This document shows positions 36,356 through 44,335 of a stretch of 64,000 nt of DNA, piece by piece. Made by a program: the position numbers and the translations under genes. The stretch lies in NCBI GenBank assembly GCA_000745135.1, contig JQNH01000001.1:3023501-3087500 (forward strand), read 5' to 3'. Every line of letters begins with the position of its first letter. The first letter of the stretch is position 1. The notes below the pieces were generated by a model. The model ran no database searches. It was given only the letters and a program-made list of their open reading frames with translations, and was not told where the DNA came from. The stretch comes from Rhizobiales bacterium YIM 77505 (GTDB taxonomy: Bacteria; Pseudomonadota; Alphaproteobacteria; Rhizobiales; Beijerinckiaceae).

Positions 36356-36841
36356 ATGGCACGCTCTTACCATCTGACGCTCATCGCGGTCTTGTCGCTG
36401 GCGATCTTCGCGACCGACATGGCTGCGGCGCAGCCGGCACCGGGCCCGGCCCGCACGCGAGGGATCGTCTCCTCCCCTGTCCTGACAGCACCGACGGTCC
36501 GACCGGCCGTGGTCCTTCCGCGCATCTGCTCGGAAGGCCGAACGGCAAGCGGGCAGTGCATCAATCCGCTGCTCGGACAATGGGCGCGCCGCACCGCCAT
36601 TGTGGCGACCCAGAGCAAGCTCTCGAAAAGCGCCGGCGTGCCTGCCGCACCCCATTTCGACCGCTTCTACCGTTATCCGAACGCCCTCTATGCCGACGTC
36701 AAGCGGGACACCGACCTCGATTTCGGCCGACGCTCGACGGGCCACGATTATATCCCGTACTTGGCCCATCACGGTCCGGGCACGGCCTTTCCGCATAGCT
36801 ATCCCATCCCTGTCCATCACCATGGATCGACGCATCCGTAG
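36356..36841 (+). CDS. Secreted protein, paralogue of the 33886-34197 product
   Basis: The 161-residue protein has a signal peptide ending AAAQ near residue 25 and a pair of cysteines (RICSEG and GQCINP). The shared blocks ATQSKLSKSA, YRYPN and LDF match its smaller paralogue. It adds a His/Pro-rich tail with several HH pairs that could bind metal. GAGGAG precedes the ATG, 11 bp after the barrel gene. Function is unknown. Confidence 0.75.
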   Translation: MARSYHLTLIAVLSLAIFATDMAAAQPAPGPARTRGIVSSPVLTAPTVRPAVVLPRICSEGRTASGQCINPLLGQWARRTAIVATQSKLSKSAGVPAAPHFDRFYRYPNALYADVKRDTDLDFGRRSTGHDYIPYLAHHGPGTAFPHSYPIPVHHHGSTHP

Positions 36842-37041
36842 CGGTTCGCCGTTTCAGCCAAGCGCGGTGGACAGGCAGCGGCGCTGATCGTTCCTGATGT
36901 TACCGGAACAAGCGTCACCTCTGTGGCCGTATGGACCGAGCCGATGACACGTATCTGCGGAGAGATCGGGGTTTCTTGAGCGAGACCGTCATCAAGATCT
37001 TCAATCCCTCATCGCCGGCACGAAGCGCGTCGACCGCAACG

Positions 37042-37672
37042 TTAAGTGTTCGGTCCCGGGGTGAGGTGTGTCGGATCGACTCTGAAGCGAGCGGGCTGCT
37101 CTGTCCAGGTCTTGCAGACGAGCTCGTAGGGTGTGAGGCCGCGTAGGGTTTTGAGGCGGCGGGCGTAGTTGTAGGCGTCCACGAACAGCTGGAGGTGCGC
37201 CCGGAGCTGGTCGTGGTTGTCGTAGTGGTAGCGCCGGACCGTCGCGTCCTTGATCGTGCGGTTCATGCGCTCGACCTGACCATTGGTCCAAGGGTGCCTG
37301 GGCTTGGTCAGCCGATGCTCGACCTCGAGATCGGCGCAGGCCGCCTCGAAGGAGTGGCAGCGGAAGGGTATCTTCTCGGCCCGCATGGCTCGGATATCCT
37401 CGGGCGTCCAGCCGTCGCCGGTCGGGTCGGTGAAGTGGGTGCAGTTGTCGGTGAGCACGGTGTGGATCGTGTAGGGCACAGCCGCAACGAGGTGGCGGAG
37501 GAAGTCGCCTGCGACCCGCCACGTTGCCCTGTCGTGCAGCTCGACGAAGGCGAATTTGCTCGGGCGATCGATGGCCACGAACAGGTAGAGCCGGCCGTCC
37601 TTGGTGTGCACCTGGCCCATAGCGCATCCCTCTCAGCATCGCTCAGCGTAACACCACACCGCAGGATAAAAC
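37042..37672 (-). pseudogene. IS481-family transposase, 5'-truncated remnant
   Basis: The 192-residue open part is the catalytic core of an IS481-type DDE transposase: VAIDRPSKFAFVELH (first Asp), VLTDNCTHF (second Asp; Gly is usual where Cys stands) and NGQVERMNRTIKD (Glu). The N-terminal HTH region of about 100 residues is absent. The sequence meets helicase coding sequence at about 37672, so one end was lost by deletion or recombination. The element's other end is probably near 37027-37041. Confidence 0.85.
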
Positions 37673-38960
37673 ATGTTCGGCCAGGATGAGCCCTGCGACT
37701 TGTGGCAGGTGATGGCCCAGCCCCAAACGCATTCGACCGCGGTGCGCTTCTTCTGATACTCGCGCCGCTCCCGATCCGGGTCCGGCGCAACATGGTCGAG
37801 GAACGGCCCGCGCCAGATTCGGAAGCGCTCGCTCTTACCGTTCGCGCCGCCGCCGATGCGCTTGCCGTCCTCGGACGTGATCGAGGCCGTGAAGGCGATC
37901 TCGTCGCCGTCGTCCCGGATGTGGTCGAGCATCACGAACATCCCGTTCACGAGGCCGACGTCGTTGAGGTTCTTGAGGCAGATGAGCTTCTCGCCGGCGC
38001 CGGCTGGAAAGATGTTCTCGAAGCCTGCGGCGCGCTTCATGGCCAGGTTGAGCTGAATGCGCGTGGCATTGCGCCCGCAGATCACCTGGTCGGCCTTGAG
38101 AAGCTGCTCCGGCCCGACATCGGTGCGGCGCATCTTCCAGACGAAGTCGTCATGGTGGCCGTAGGGAAGCCACTTTCCCTCCCGTGCGAGTGTCGCAAGC
38201 CGCAAGACCGCGCTCTCGCCGGCCTGACGGTGCACCTCGGTGAGCAGCACGTCGGGCGTGCGGGTATCGGAGGCGCCTTCACCCTTCACCGGCGGGAGCT
38301 GGCCGGGATCACCGAGCACGAGGGTCGGCTTGCTGAAGGCGAGCAGGTCGCGCGCCATCTCCTCGCCGACCATCGAGACCTCGTCGAGGACGAGGAGCTT
38401 GCAGTCGCGCACGGCGACTCGGCGTTCAGCACGAAGCGGGGCTTGTGGGCGTCTTTCAGCCGGAGCTCGAGCGACCGCAGGCGCGCCTCCTCGAACAGCC
38501 GCTCCGCGACGCCGAGCCGATGGAGTCCGCCCCGAATGTCCGCGGCTTCTTTCTCGAGCTTCTCGATCTCCTGGGGCGTCGCTTCCGAGACCCGGTAGAT
38601 CAGCGAGTGGATGGTCGAGGCCGGCGTCCCCTTGCGCGTCATCACGAGCGCGGCCTTGCCGGTGAACGCGGCGTAGAGCACCTCGCCCGAGCCTTCGGTC
38701 GAGAGCCCGAGCTCGTCGATGACCTCGGCGAAGGGACGCCGAGCCTCCTTGATGGCTTTCGTCTCGGTTTCGGTCTTGTCGATCATGCCGTTCAGCCTCT
38801 TGGCGATGGCGGCGCCCGCGTCCTGGCATTGGCGCGAGCAGAAGGCGTAGGTCGGGTGGAGGTCCGCGCGGAGCCGGTGCGTGTAGAGAAAAGCGCGCGA
38901 CTGCCTGCCGCAGATCCGGCAGGCCCTCAGCCCATGAGCAGCGTCGAGAGCCTCTGCGAC
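37673..38960 (-). pseudogene. Fused remnant: DUF6511-like zinc protein joined to RecD-type helicase
   Basis: The 5' part encodes a zinc-ribbon-like protein (CRICGRQS, then FCSRQCQDAG and GMIDKTETETKAIKEARR) resembling DUF6511. Directly after IDELGL the reading passes into a RecD-like helicase (VLYAAFTGKAALVM, then GTPASTIHSLIYR), with no Walker A between them, so an internal deletion fused two genes. A one-base loss near 38417 then shifts the frame between FVLNAES and VRDCKLLVLDE. The helicase resumes (VLGDPGQLPPV, ITCHKSQGSSWPN) until cut by the IS481 remnant. The product cannot be a working helicase. Confidence 0.8.
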
Positions 38961-39187
38961 CCGGGTTCGTGGGGCCTCCGCGCGATCCGCTCCGACGCCA
39001 GGACGATCCAGCGGCTCGTCGCGGCTTCGGCGATGCCCTGCAGCTCCAAGGAGGTCAGACTGCGGACGGGCCGGTCCAGCCGCACGGAGCTTTCGAGCCA
39101 TTCGCCAACGGCCCTTGCGCATTCGGCCCTCACGTGGTCCGCCCAGACGTCATCGGGGTTGCGGCTGCTGCGATCGCGATCGGCCAT
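38927..39187 (-). CDS. Small hypothetical protein of the recombination module
   Basis: The 86-residue acidic/basic helical protein is of unknown function. It starts 3 bp after the stop of the upstream gene and overlaps the first codons of the DUF6511-like remnant, showing tight operon packing. No motif is recognised. Confidence 0.65.
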   Translation of the reverse strand: MADRDRSSRNPDDVWADHVRAECARAVGEWLESSVRLDRPVRSLTSLELQGIAEAATSRWIVLASERIARRPHEPGSQRLSTLLMG

Positions 39188-39190
39188 GGC

Positions 39191-39970
39191 TCACTCGTTG
39201 AGCCAGGCGGGGCCGGGGCGCTGCTGAGGCGCCTGGCCCGGCGACGGCGCGGCAGGCTGACCCTGGCGCCACGCCGGCGCAGGCCCGCCCGCGGCCGGGT
39301 TGCCGTTCGTCGGCCCTGTCGCGGGCACACGCGCCTGAGGCACGGCTACCGGGGTGGCGGCCCCCTGACTGCGCCACACCGGCCCCGTGTCGGCCGGGGC
39401 GGCGCTCGCGGGCTTTGGGGCACGGCGAGCGCCCGGACGGGGCGGCACGTCCTCGCCGTTCATCACCTTTGCCCATTCGGGCATGTCGGGGGTCACGGCG
39501 ATGTCGAGCCGGTTCTGCTCGGACTGGCCGTCCCGGCCGGTCTCGACCTTGACCTTCGCGACGAACACGATGCCGTCGAGCGCCTTCAGGCCGGGCAGCG
39601 TGCGCTTGGCCTTCGCCTGCGGGCTCTCGTCCTTCGGGTCGATGCCGTGCGCGCTCTCGATGATGCCGCGGATGGTGCGCTTGGTGATCGACCAGCCGAG
39701 CGAGACGCCTTTCTCGTCGACCTTGCCGCCCGACACGGTTAGCGCCTGCCAGAACTTGCGGCGGATATGCGGGCCCTCGACCACCGTGAACTCGCAGTCG
39801 AGCATCAGCACGTCCGAGCCCGGCTGCGACGAGGCTTTGAGAAGGCCAGCATCCAATGGCGTGGCGCCGTCGACACCGCCCGGGCGGACCGCGAGCGAGA
39901 CCTTGGCGAAGGTCCCGTCGGGGATGAGGTCGGAGGAGCGCTGCGGCTCGGCGTCGTTGAGGTCGAACAT
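39191..39970 (-). CDS. Possible single-stranded-DNA-binding-like protein with Pro/Gln-rich tail
   Basis: The 259-residue protein has a compact beta-rich N-terminal half (residues 1-165) and a disordered Pro/Ala/Gln-rich tail that ends GPAWLNE. Phage ssDNA-binding proteins share this layout of a folded domain, a flexible tail and an acidic tip. It follows a Sak4/AAA_24-like ATPase gene, which in phages is often paired with an SSB. The role is inferred from layout and context; no OB-fold motif is decisive. Confidence 0.55.
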   Translation of the reverse strand: MFDLNDAEPQRSSDLIPDGTFAKVSLAVRPGGVDGATPLDAGLLKASSQPGSDVLMLDCEFTVVEGPHIRRKFWQALTVSGGKVDEKGVSLGWSITKRTIRGIIESAHGIDPKDESPQAKAKRTLPGLKALDGIVFVAKVKVETGRDGQSEQNRLDIAVTPDMPEWAKVMNGEDVPPRPGARRAPKPASAAPADTGPVWRSQGAATPVAVPQARVPATGPTNGNPAAGGPAPAWRQGQPAAPSPGQAPQQRPGPAWLNE

Positions 39971-40017
39971 GTGCGTGGTCCTTGCGTGCGGTCTGGGTTT
40001 GGGATCCGGTTCGGGAG

Positions 40018-40860
40018 TCAGGTGCGGCGGGGCGCCGCCGCACCGTTCACCTTGTCGAGCACCGCCATGAGATCGGGCGGCTCGGTCGGGTCGAGGTGGC
40101 CGGAGCGGTCCTTGGCCGGCAGGCCCCAAGTGTTGCCGGAGCAGCAGACGAGGCGGCGCGTCGATCCGCTTGCCGGGTTGTGCCGCCAGGTCTCGCCGTC
40201 GGGATCGAACAGCGAGAGCGTCATCACCTGGTCGACGATGCCGGGCAGCTCGCGCGCGGCCTTCCCGCCCTCCATCTGCGGCTGGAAGGTCTCGCGGCCG
40301 AACTCGTCGACCACCCGCTCCAGAATGCCGACAAAGATGACGGTGCGCCCCGGCGCATGCTGCAGGTGCTTGAGGAGCGAGATCGTCTCGCGGGCGAGCA
40401 GGCCGTAGGCGCCGCGGGTGTCGGGCTTGCCGGTCCGCTCCGAGAAGGCCTCGGGCCGCGTCTTCGCCCACGCCATCGCTTGGCGGGTGAGGTCCGTGAT
40501 CGAGTCGACGAACACGTAGCGCTTCGTCGCGATCATCTGCGCGAGGTCGGGGTACTCGGCGACGACATGCTGATGGTGCGCGGCGGAGAAGAAGCCCTGC
40601 GCGTCCGCCGCGGGATCGACGCCGCCGATCAGGCACGCGATATCGGCCGCGTCCTGGAAGGAGCGCACCGGGATCGAGTCGCCGCCCCAGCCCTGCAGCG
40701 ACTTCATGCCAGCCTCGAGGTCGATCACCACGGTCTCGGCGGGCGGCAGCGAACGCGCCAGCGAGGTCTTGCCGGCGCCCGCCGGTCCGAAGATCGCGAC
40801 CGTCGTCTTGGCGTTGGCGACGGCGAGCCGCTCGTCGGCGGTGACGATGCGCAGAGCCAT
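40018..40860 (-). CDS. AAA_24-type P-loop ATPase, Sak4-like
   Basis: The 280-residue protein has Walker A GPAGAGKTS (about residues 25-33) and Walker B YVFVDSITDL near 120. The arrangement matches AAA_24 phage nucleotide-binding proteins, which include the Sak4 single-strand-annealing recombinases of RAD51 descent. The ATG at 40860 shares one base with the upstream HTH gene's stop (TGATG). With the ssDNA-binding-like and helicase-derived neighbours it forms a phage- or ICE-type recombination module. Confidence 0.8.
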   Translation of the reverse strand: MALRIVTADERLAVANAKTTVAIFGPAGAGKTSLARSLPPAETVVIDLEAGMKSLQGWGGDSIPVRSFQDAADIACLIGGVDPAADAQGFFSAAHHQHVVAEYPDLAQMIATKRYVFVDSITDLTRQAMAWAKTRPEAFSERTGKPDTRGAYGLLARETISLLKHLQHAPGRTVIFVGILERVVDEFGRETFQPQMEGGKAARELPGIVDQVMTLSLFDPDGETWRHNPASGSTRRLVCCSGNTWGLPAKDRSGHLDPTEPPDLMAVLDKVNGAAAPRRT

Positions 40861-41075
40861 CACGCCGCCCTCGCCTGAGGGCGACCAGCATCGGCGGGCA
40901 TGTTGCGGATGTGCTCGCGCTCGAAGCTCTCGATGTCGGCAAGGCGATAGACGACCCTGCCGCCGAGCTTCAGATAGACCGGCCCCTGGCGCAGCCAGCG
41001 CCAGCGTTCGAGCGTGCGCGGGCTGATGCCCCAGCGCCGCGCCAGCGTGATCTGATTGAGGAACTGCTCCGACAC
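40860..41075 (-). CDS. AlpA/excisionase-type helix-turn-helix protein
   Basis: This 71-residue protein starts with GTG at 41075. TLARRWGISPRTLERWRW is the helix-turn-helix and YLKLGGRVVYRLADIESFE is the wing, the MerR/AlpA-like excisionase layout. Such proteins control excision or expression of integrated elements. It is translationally coupled to the ATPase gene. Confidence 0.88.
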   Translation of the reverse strand: MSEQFLNQITLARRWGISPRTLERWRWLRQGPVYLKLGGRVVYRLADIESFEREHIRNMPADAGRPQARAA

Positions 41076-41398
41076 TCTTGTTCTCCGGGTCGCGAACGAC
41101 TGCGAGCCGGAGCTAAGCACTTCCCGGAACTTTAGACCGTGGGAGGCGGCGCGGGATGCTCTGACGGATGGAGTGGGGGATCGAGCGTGGGATCGGGGTG
41201 GGACGGATGGGATGCAGGGTGGGATCACGCCTGCGAAAGCCAGAGTCGTCGGCAAACGGGCTTGGCGTTCGTGGTCGCCAACGCGCGCCTCGCGGCGACC
41301 GCTGGCCCCGACGACGCGCATGCGGTGCGACCAGGAAACCAGGAGATCAGAGCCGCGCGATAGTCCGTTGGTCTGGGCGCGTTCGTCTTGGGGAGATC
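41076..41398. other. 323-bp spacer with clustered G-runs
   Basis: No gene is supported. Seven runs of three to five G fall within 41165-41224 on the plus strand, about 90-150 bp upstream of the HTH gene start. The region could form a G-quadruplex or simply be GGGATSG-type repeats. Confidence 0.5.
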
Positions 41399-42181
41399 TC
41401 AGCCAGCGCTCGCAAACCGCCATCGGCGGTAGGCCCGGTGGGACAGCCGCGCGGCGGGCCGGTCCGGCAGGTTGAGGCGGTAATAGCCGCGTCCGTCCGA
41501 GACGATCAGCGTGCGCCAGTTCGGCTTCGCCTTGAAGAGGTCGACCATGCGCAGTGTCTGCGCGTTCGAGCTGCCAAGGAGCTCCTTGCCGTGCCGCCAG
41601 GGATTGCCGGTCAGCGCGGCCTCGTGAAGCTGGCGGACGATCGAAGCCTGCAGCGGCCCGAGCCGGAACAGCTCCCCGTTCAGCACCACCTCGGAATAGC
41701 CGTTGCGGTGGATGAAGGCGGGCTCCGCCGCGCCCCCGGACGCCTCACCAGGTGTCGAGGCGTCGACGGGCTGGCGAGTGCCGAGCCCGTGCGCGGCCTC
41801 GAAGCGGTCGCGCTCCGATCGTGTCACGAGCAGATCCAGCAGGGTGACGAGGATGGGCTCGACGCCCTCGGCGAGATCCACATAGCGATCGGGCGCGCTC
41901 GGCTTCAGCCGCGTGATGCGGCCGGCGCCCGTGCGGAACACCGGCCAGAGGTCCGACGAGACGACGGGCTGCGGTCCGTACAGGACGGTCTCGCCTTCCG
42001 GCAGGCGGAACAGGCCGTGCTCGCCCGTCTCGAAGACACCGGTCTCGACCCGTAGGCCGACCGTCATGATCGAGATCTGCAAAAGGCCATCGAGCGTGTA
42101 GCAGGCAAGATCAGGAATCGAGGCGTTCCAGCGCTTGGCGATCTCGTCGAGATGAAAATAGCTCTTGGGCGGCAATGCCAT
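41399..42181 (-). CDS. Hypothetical protein of the element
   Basis: The 260-residue protein begins with a possible HTH (FHLDEIAKRWNASIPDLACY) and ends with a basic tail. The middle (residues 85-130) and a C-terminal segment (LGPLQASIVRQLHEAALTG, a winged-helix-like stretch) suggest DNA binding. CAGGAGC precedes the ATG at 42181. It follows the ImmA/IrrE gene by 31 bp. No family is certain. Confidence 0.7.
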   Translation of the reverse strand: MALPPKSYFHLDEIAKRWNASIPDLACYTLDGLLQISIMTVGLRVETGVFETGEHGLFRLPEGETVLYGPQPVVSSDLWPVFRTGAGRITRLKPSAPDRYVDLAEGVEPILVTLLDLLVTRSERDRFEAAHGLGTRQPVDASTPGEASGGAAEPAFIHRNGYSEVVLNGELFRLGPLQASIVRQLHEAALTGNPWRHGKELLGSSNAQTLRMVDLFKAKPNWRTLIVSDGRGYYRLNLPDRPAARLSHRAYRRWRFASAG

Positions 42182-42212
42182 CGATAGCTCCTGAACAGTC
42201 ACGTTGAGGCAA

Positions 42213-42986
42213 TCACCGGCCGCTGATCAGGCCGTATTTGCGCAGGCGCACCTGGATGAAGTCGATCGAGACGCCGAAGATCTCGGCGAGGTCGATGGCG
42301 AGCGTCTCGATGGCCTCGAAGCCCGCCCTTCGCCCGGCAATGACAGGAAGCTCCTGCCCGCGCTCGGGGGCAACCATCGGAATCCCGAGCGCTGCGGCGC
42401 GCTTGAACATGTGCCGATGCAGGAGCGGCCGCGGCGCAAGCAGCGCGCCCATGAACTCGTTGGCGCGCCACTCGCGCCAGTCCGGCACGCCTGGAACAGG
42501 CTTCACGGGCGCCGCGCCGGTCGCAACAGGCTGAAATCGGCGTTCGGGCGCGGGTTCATGGAGCTCAAGCCGGAGCGAGGGCTGTCGTGAGCGTTGGATC
42601 CAGGCGGGTGTCTCGAACACGGCGTGGCCGAGCTCGTGCCCGGCCGTGCTGCGCGCGAGGTCCTCGCGTTCATCGATCAACTCGCCGTTCAGGGATATCA
42701 ACGCCGCGGAGGGCCAGCTCTCGTCATGCTCCACGACGCCCAGCGCGGGGTTGCCGACGTCGTCCGTGATCGCTCGACCGAGCTCCCAGTGCGTCTCGAA
42801 GGCGAGCCCGTTCACCCGCACGCGGCGCGAGCGCGCGATCAGGCGCGAAAGATCGAGCTTCGGCTTCTGCGCAGCGCCGACGATCTGGCGCCGGGCCGCC
42901 TCGCCGAGCGCCCAGATCTCGGGAGCACGCAGCCGGCGCGGCTCAAAGGACGGCCGGAAATGCGGATAATTGAGCACGAGCATCAT
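42213..42986 (-). CDS. ImmA/IrrE-family metallopeptidase
   Basis: The 257-residue protein contains the zinc-protease motif HELGHAVF (about residue 118) preceded by STAG, as in ImmA, which cleaves phage or ICE repressors. The XRE gene ends 19 bp upstream, the usual repressor/anti-repressor pair. The C-terminus (EIFGVSIDFIQVRLRKYGLI) is typical of the family. The start uses the first of two adjacent ATGs. Confidence 0.88.
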   Translation of the reverse strand: MMLVLNYPHFRPSFEPRRLRAPEIWALGEAARRQIVGAAQKPKLDLSRLIARSRRVRVNGLAFETHWELGRAITDDVGNPALGVVEHDESWPSAALISLNGELIDEREDLARSTAGHELGHAVFETPAWIQRSRQPSLRLELHEPAPERRFQPVATGAAPVKPVPGVPDWREWRANEFMGALLAPRPLLHRHMFKRAAALGIPMVAPERGQELPVIAGRRAGFEAIETLAIDLAEIFGVSIDFIQVRLRKYGLISGR

Positions 42987-43005
42987 GAAGCCTCGTCTAG
43001 CCGGC

Positions 43006-43275
43006 TCAGCGGGCGAAGCGGCGATAGAACGCGACGACCTCCGTCGCCCGCCCCTGGAGATCCGGCGGCAGACGGCGCGCTGCGGCGAAGGCTTCGTCGG
43101 ACGGGATGTCGAGGGCCTTGGCGATCCGCTGGATCAGCTCGTCGCGCGGCGGGTTCTCCCGCTCCCGCTCGATGCGGGAGAGGTAGGGGATCGAGACGTC
43201 GATCTCGGCGGCGACGTCGAGGAGAGTGAGGCCGCGTGCGAGGCGGCGTTCGCGGATGAAGGCGCCAAAGCTCAT
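43006..43275 (-). CDS. XRE-family transcriptional repressor
   Basis: The 89-residue protein is a single HTH_3 domain: GLTLLDVAAEIDVSIPYLS forms the recognition helices, followed by RIERERENPP. It is probably the element's repressor, inactivated by the downstream ImmA-like peptidase. Repeated GTTTGCG half-sites lie just before its start, suggesting autoregulation. Confidence 0.92.
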   Translation of the reverse strand: MSFGAFIRERRLARGLTLLDVAAEIDVSIPYLSRIERERENPPRDELIQRIAKALDIPSDEAFAAARRLPPDLQGRATEVVAFYRRFAR

Positions 43276-43289
43276 CGGGTCCTCCGGTC

Positions 43290-43309
43290 GTTTGCGCGCT
43301 CACGCAAAC
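43290..43309. promoter_or_regulatory. Candidate XRE operator palindrome
   Basis: GTTTGCG (43290-43296) and CGCAAAC (43303-43309) form an inverted repeat with a 6-nt centre, 15 bp upstream of the XRE start. The same half-site recurs at 43482 and 43502 in the divergent region. Confidence 0.55.
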
Positions 43310-43801
43310 TGGCAAACCGAGGGCGTCTCCGAACGCGGCCAGGGCCGCCCGGCTCGGACCCGCCGTTGCGTGATGTTCCTATTATGTTCTCATCGCGGCG
43401 AGAGTCGAGTCGATTCTGACGCGTGCTCTTGCGCAGTGCGCCGGCTGTGGACAGCAGGACGCGGATCCACATACGCCCTGGGTTTGCGCACATCTGCTTT
43501 TGTTTGCGCTCCGCTTCGCCAAGCCATTGAAATCGCTATGCAAAGCGCCCGAGTTAGCTAGCTTCTCGCCAAGCGATGCGCTCGCCGAGCGTCTTCAAAG
43601 CTGCCGACGACCGATGCACAATGCCCTTCACCCCGATCGCATGAACCCAGAGGAGCGCCTCGCCGAGGTCGCGCGGCTTCTCGCGGCCGGCTGTCTCAGG
43701 CTGCGCATGAGAACCGGGCAGCGGACACCAGTGGAACAGAGCCCGGTTCGACTGGACTTCTTGCCACCCCGGAGCGGTAGTTGCGAACCGCAGGAGCAAC
43801 G
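43310..43801. other. Divergent control region, about 490 bp
   Basis: It lies between the divergent XRE and DUF2924 genes. It contains two further direct GTTTGCGC copies (43482-43489, 43502-43509) but no supported coding sequence. The DUF2924-recombinase promoter should be here. Confidence 0.55.
43482..43509. promoter_or_regulatory. Direct GTTTGCGC repeats exactly 20 bp apart
   Basis: GTTTGCGC occurs at 43482-43489 and 43502-43509, a spacing of 20 bp (two helical turns), matching the half-site of the palindrome at 43290-43309. This suggests cooperative binding by the XRE repressor over the divergent promoter region. Confidence 0.5.
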
Positions 43802-44335
43802 GTGGGAGACAGGAGAGTGAGAGGCGCATCGACAGCGCGCAGGGCGGAGAACGCAATCCTGCCTGCACCCGGCGAGGGCCCGGATCGGGACAAGCCCGTC
43901 CTCGCCCGCTTGGCCGCCCTGAAGGCCATGTCGGTGAAAGAACTCAAGGCGGAGTGGCGCAAGCTGTTCGGCGCCGACGCGCCCAACAACAGCCGCCCGT
44001 TCCTGGAGTTGCGGCTCGCTTACCGGATCCAGGAACTTGCCTACGGCGGCTTGTCAAAGACGACCGTTCGCATCCTCGATGCGCTCGCGGACGAGTACCG
44101 GGGCATCGTGGTGAGAAAGCCGACCCTGGTCGATCCGCGCAAGCCGATCGCCGGGACGAAGCTGATCCGGGAGTGGAAAGGCGTCGAGCACGCTGTCACG
44201 GTGCTGCGCGACGGCTTTGAATATGAGGGCCGTCACTACAAGTCGCTGTCGGCAATCGCCCGCGCCATCACCGGCACGCGCTGGAATGGCTGGCGCTTCT
44301 TCGGGTTGCGCGCCGCAGAGGAGGGCCGGTCGTGA
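43802..44335 (+). CDS. DUF2924 family protein
   Basis: This 177-residue protein matches the DUF2924 pattern: SVKELKAEWRKLFG, LELRLAYRIQELAYGGLS, and GTKLIREWKGVEHAVTVL with GFEYEGRHYKSLSAIAR. DUF2924 genes are regularly found just before large serine recombinases; the function is not known. GTG at 43802 follows AGGAG by 5 nt. The stop overlaps the recombinase GTG (GTGA). Confidence 0.85.
   Translation: MGDRRVRGASTARRAENAILPAPGEGPDRDKPVLARLAALKAMSVKELKAEWRKLFGADAPNNSRPFLELRLAYRIQELAYGGLSKTTVRILDALADEYRGIVVRKPTLVDPRKPIAGTKLIREWKGVEHAVTVLRDGFEYEGRHYKSLSAIARAITGTRWNGWRFFGLRAAEEGRS

Noticed and set aside
37308-37793. 161-codon frame bridging the IS481 remnant and helicase
   Set aside because: It is out of frame with both real sequences and arises from their junction.
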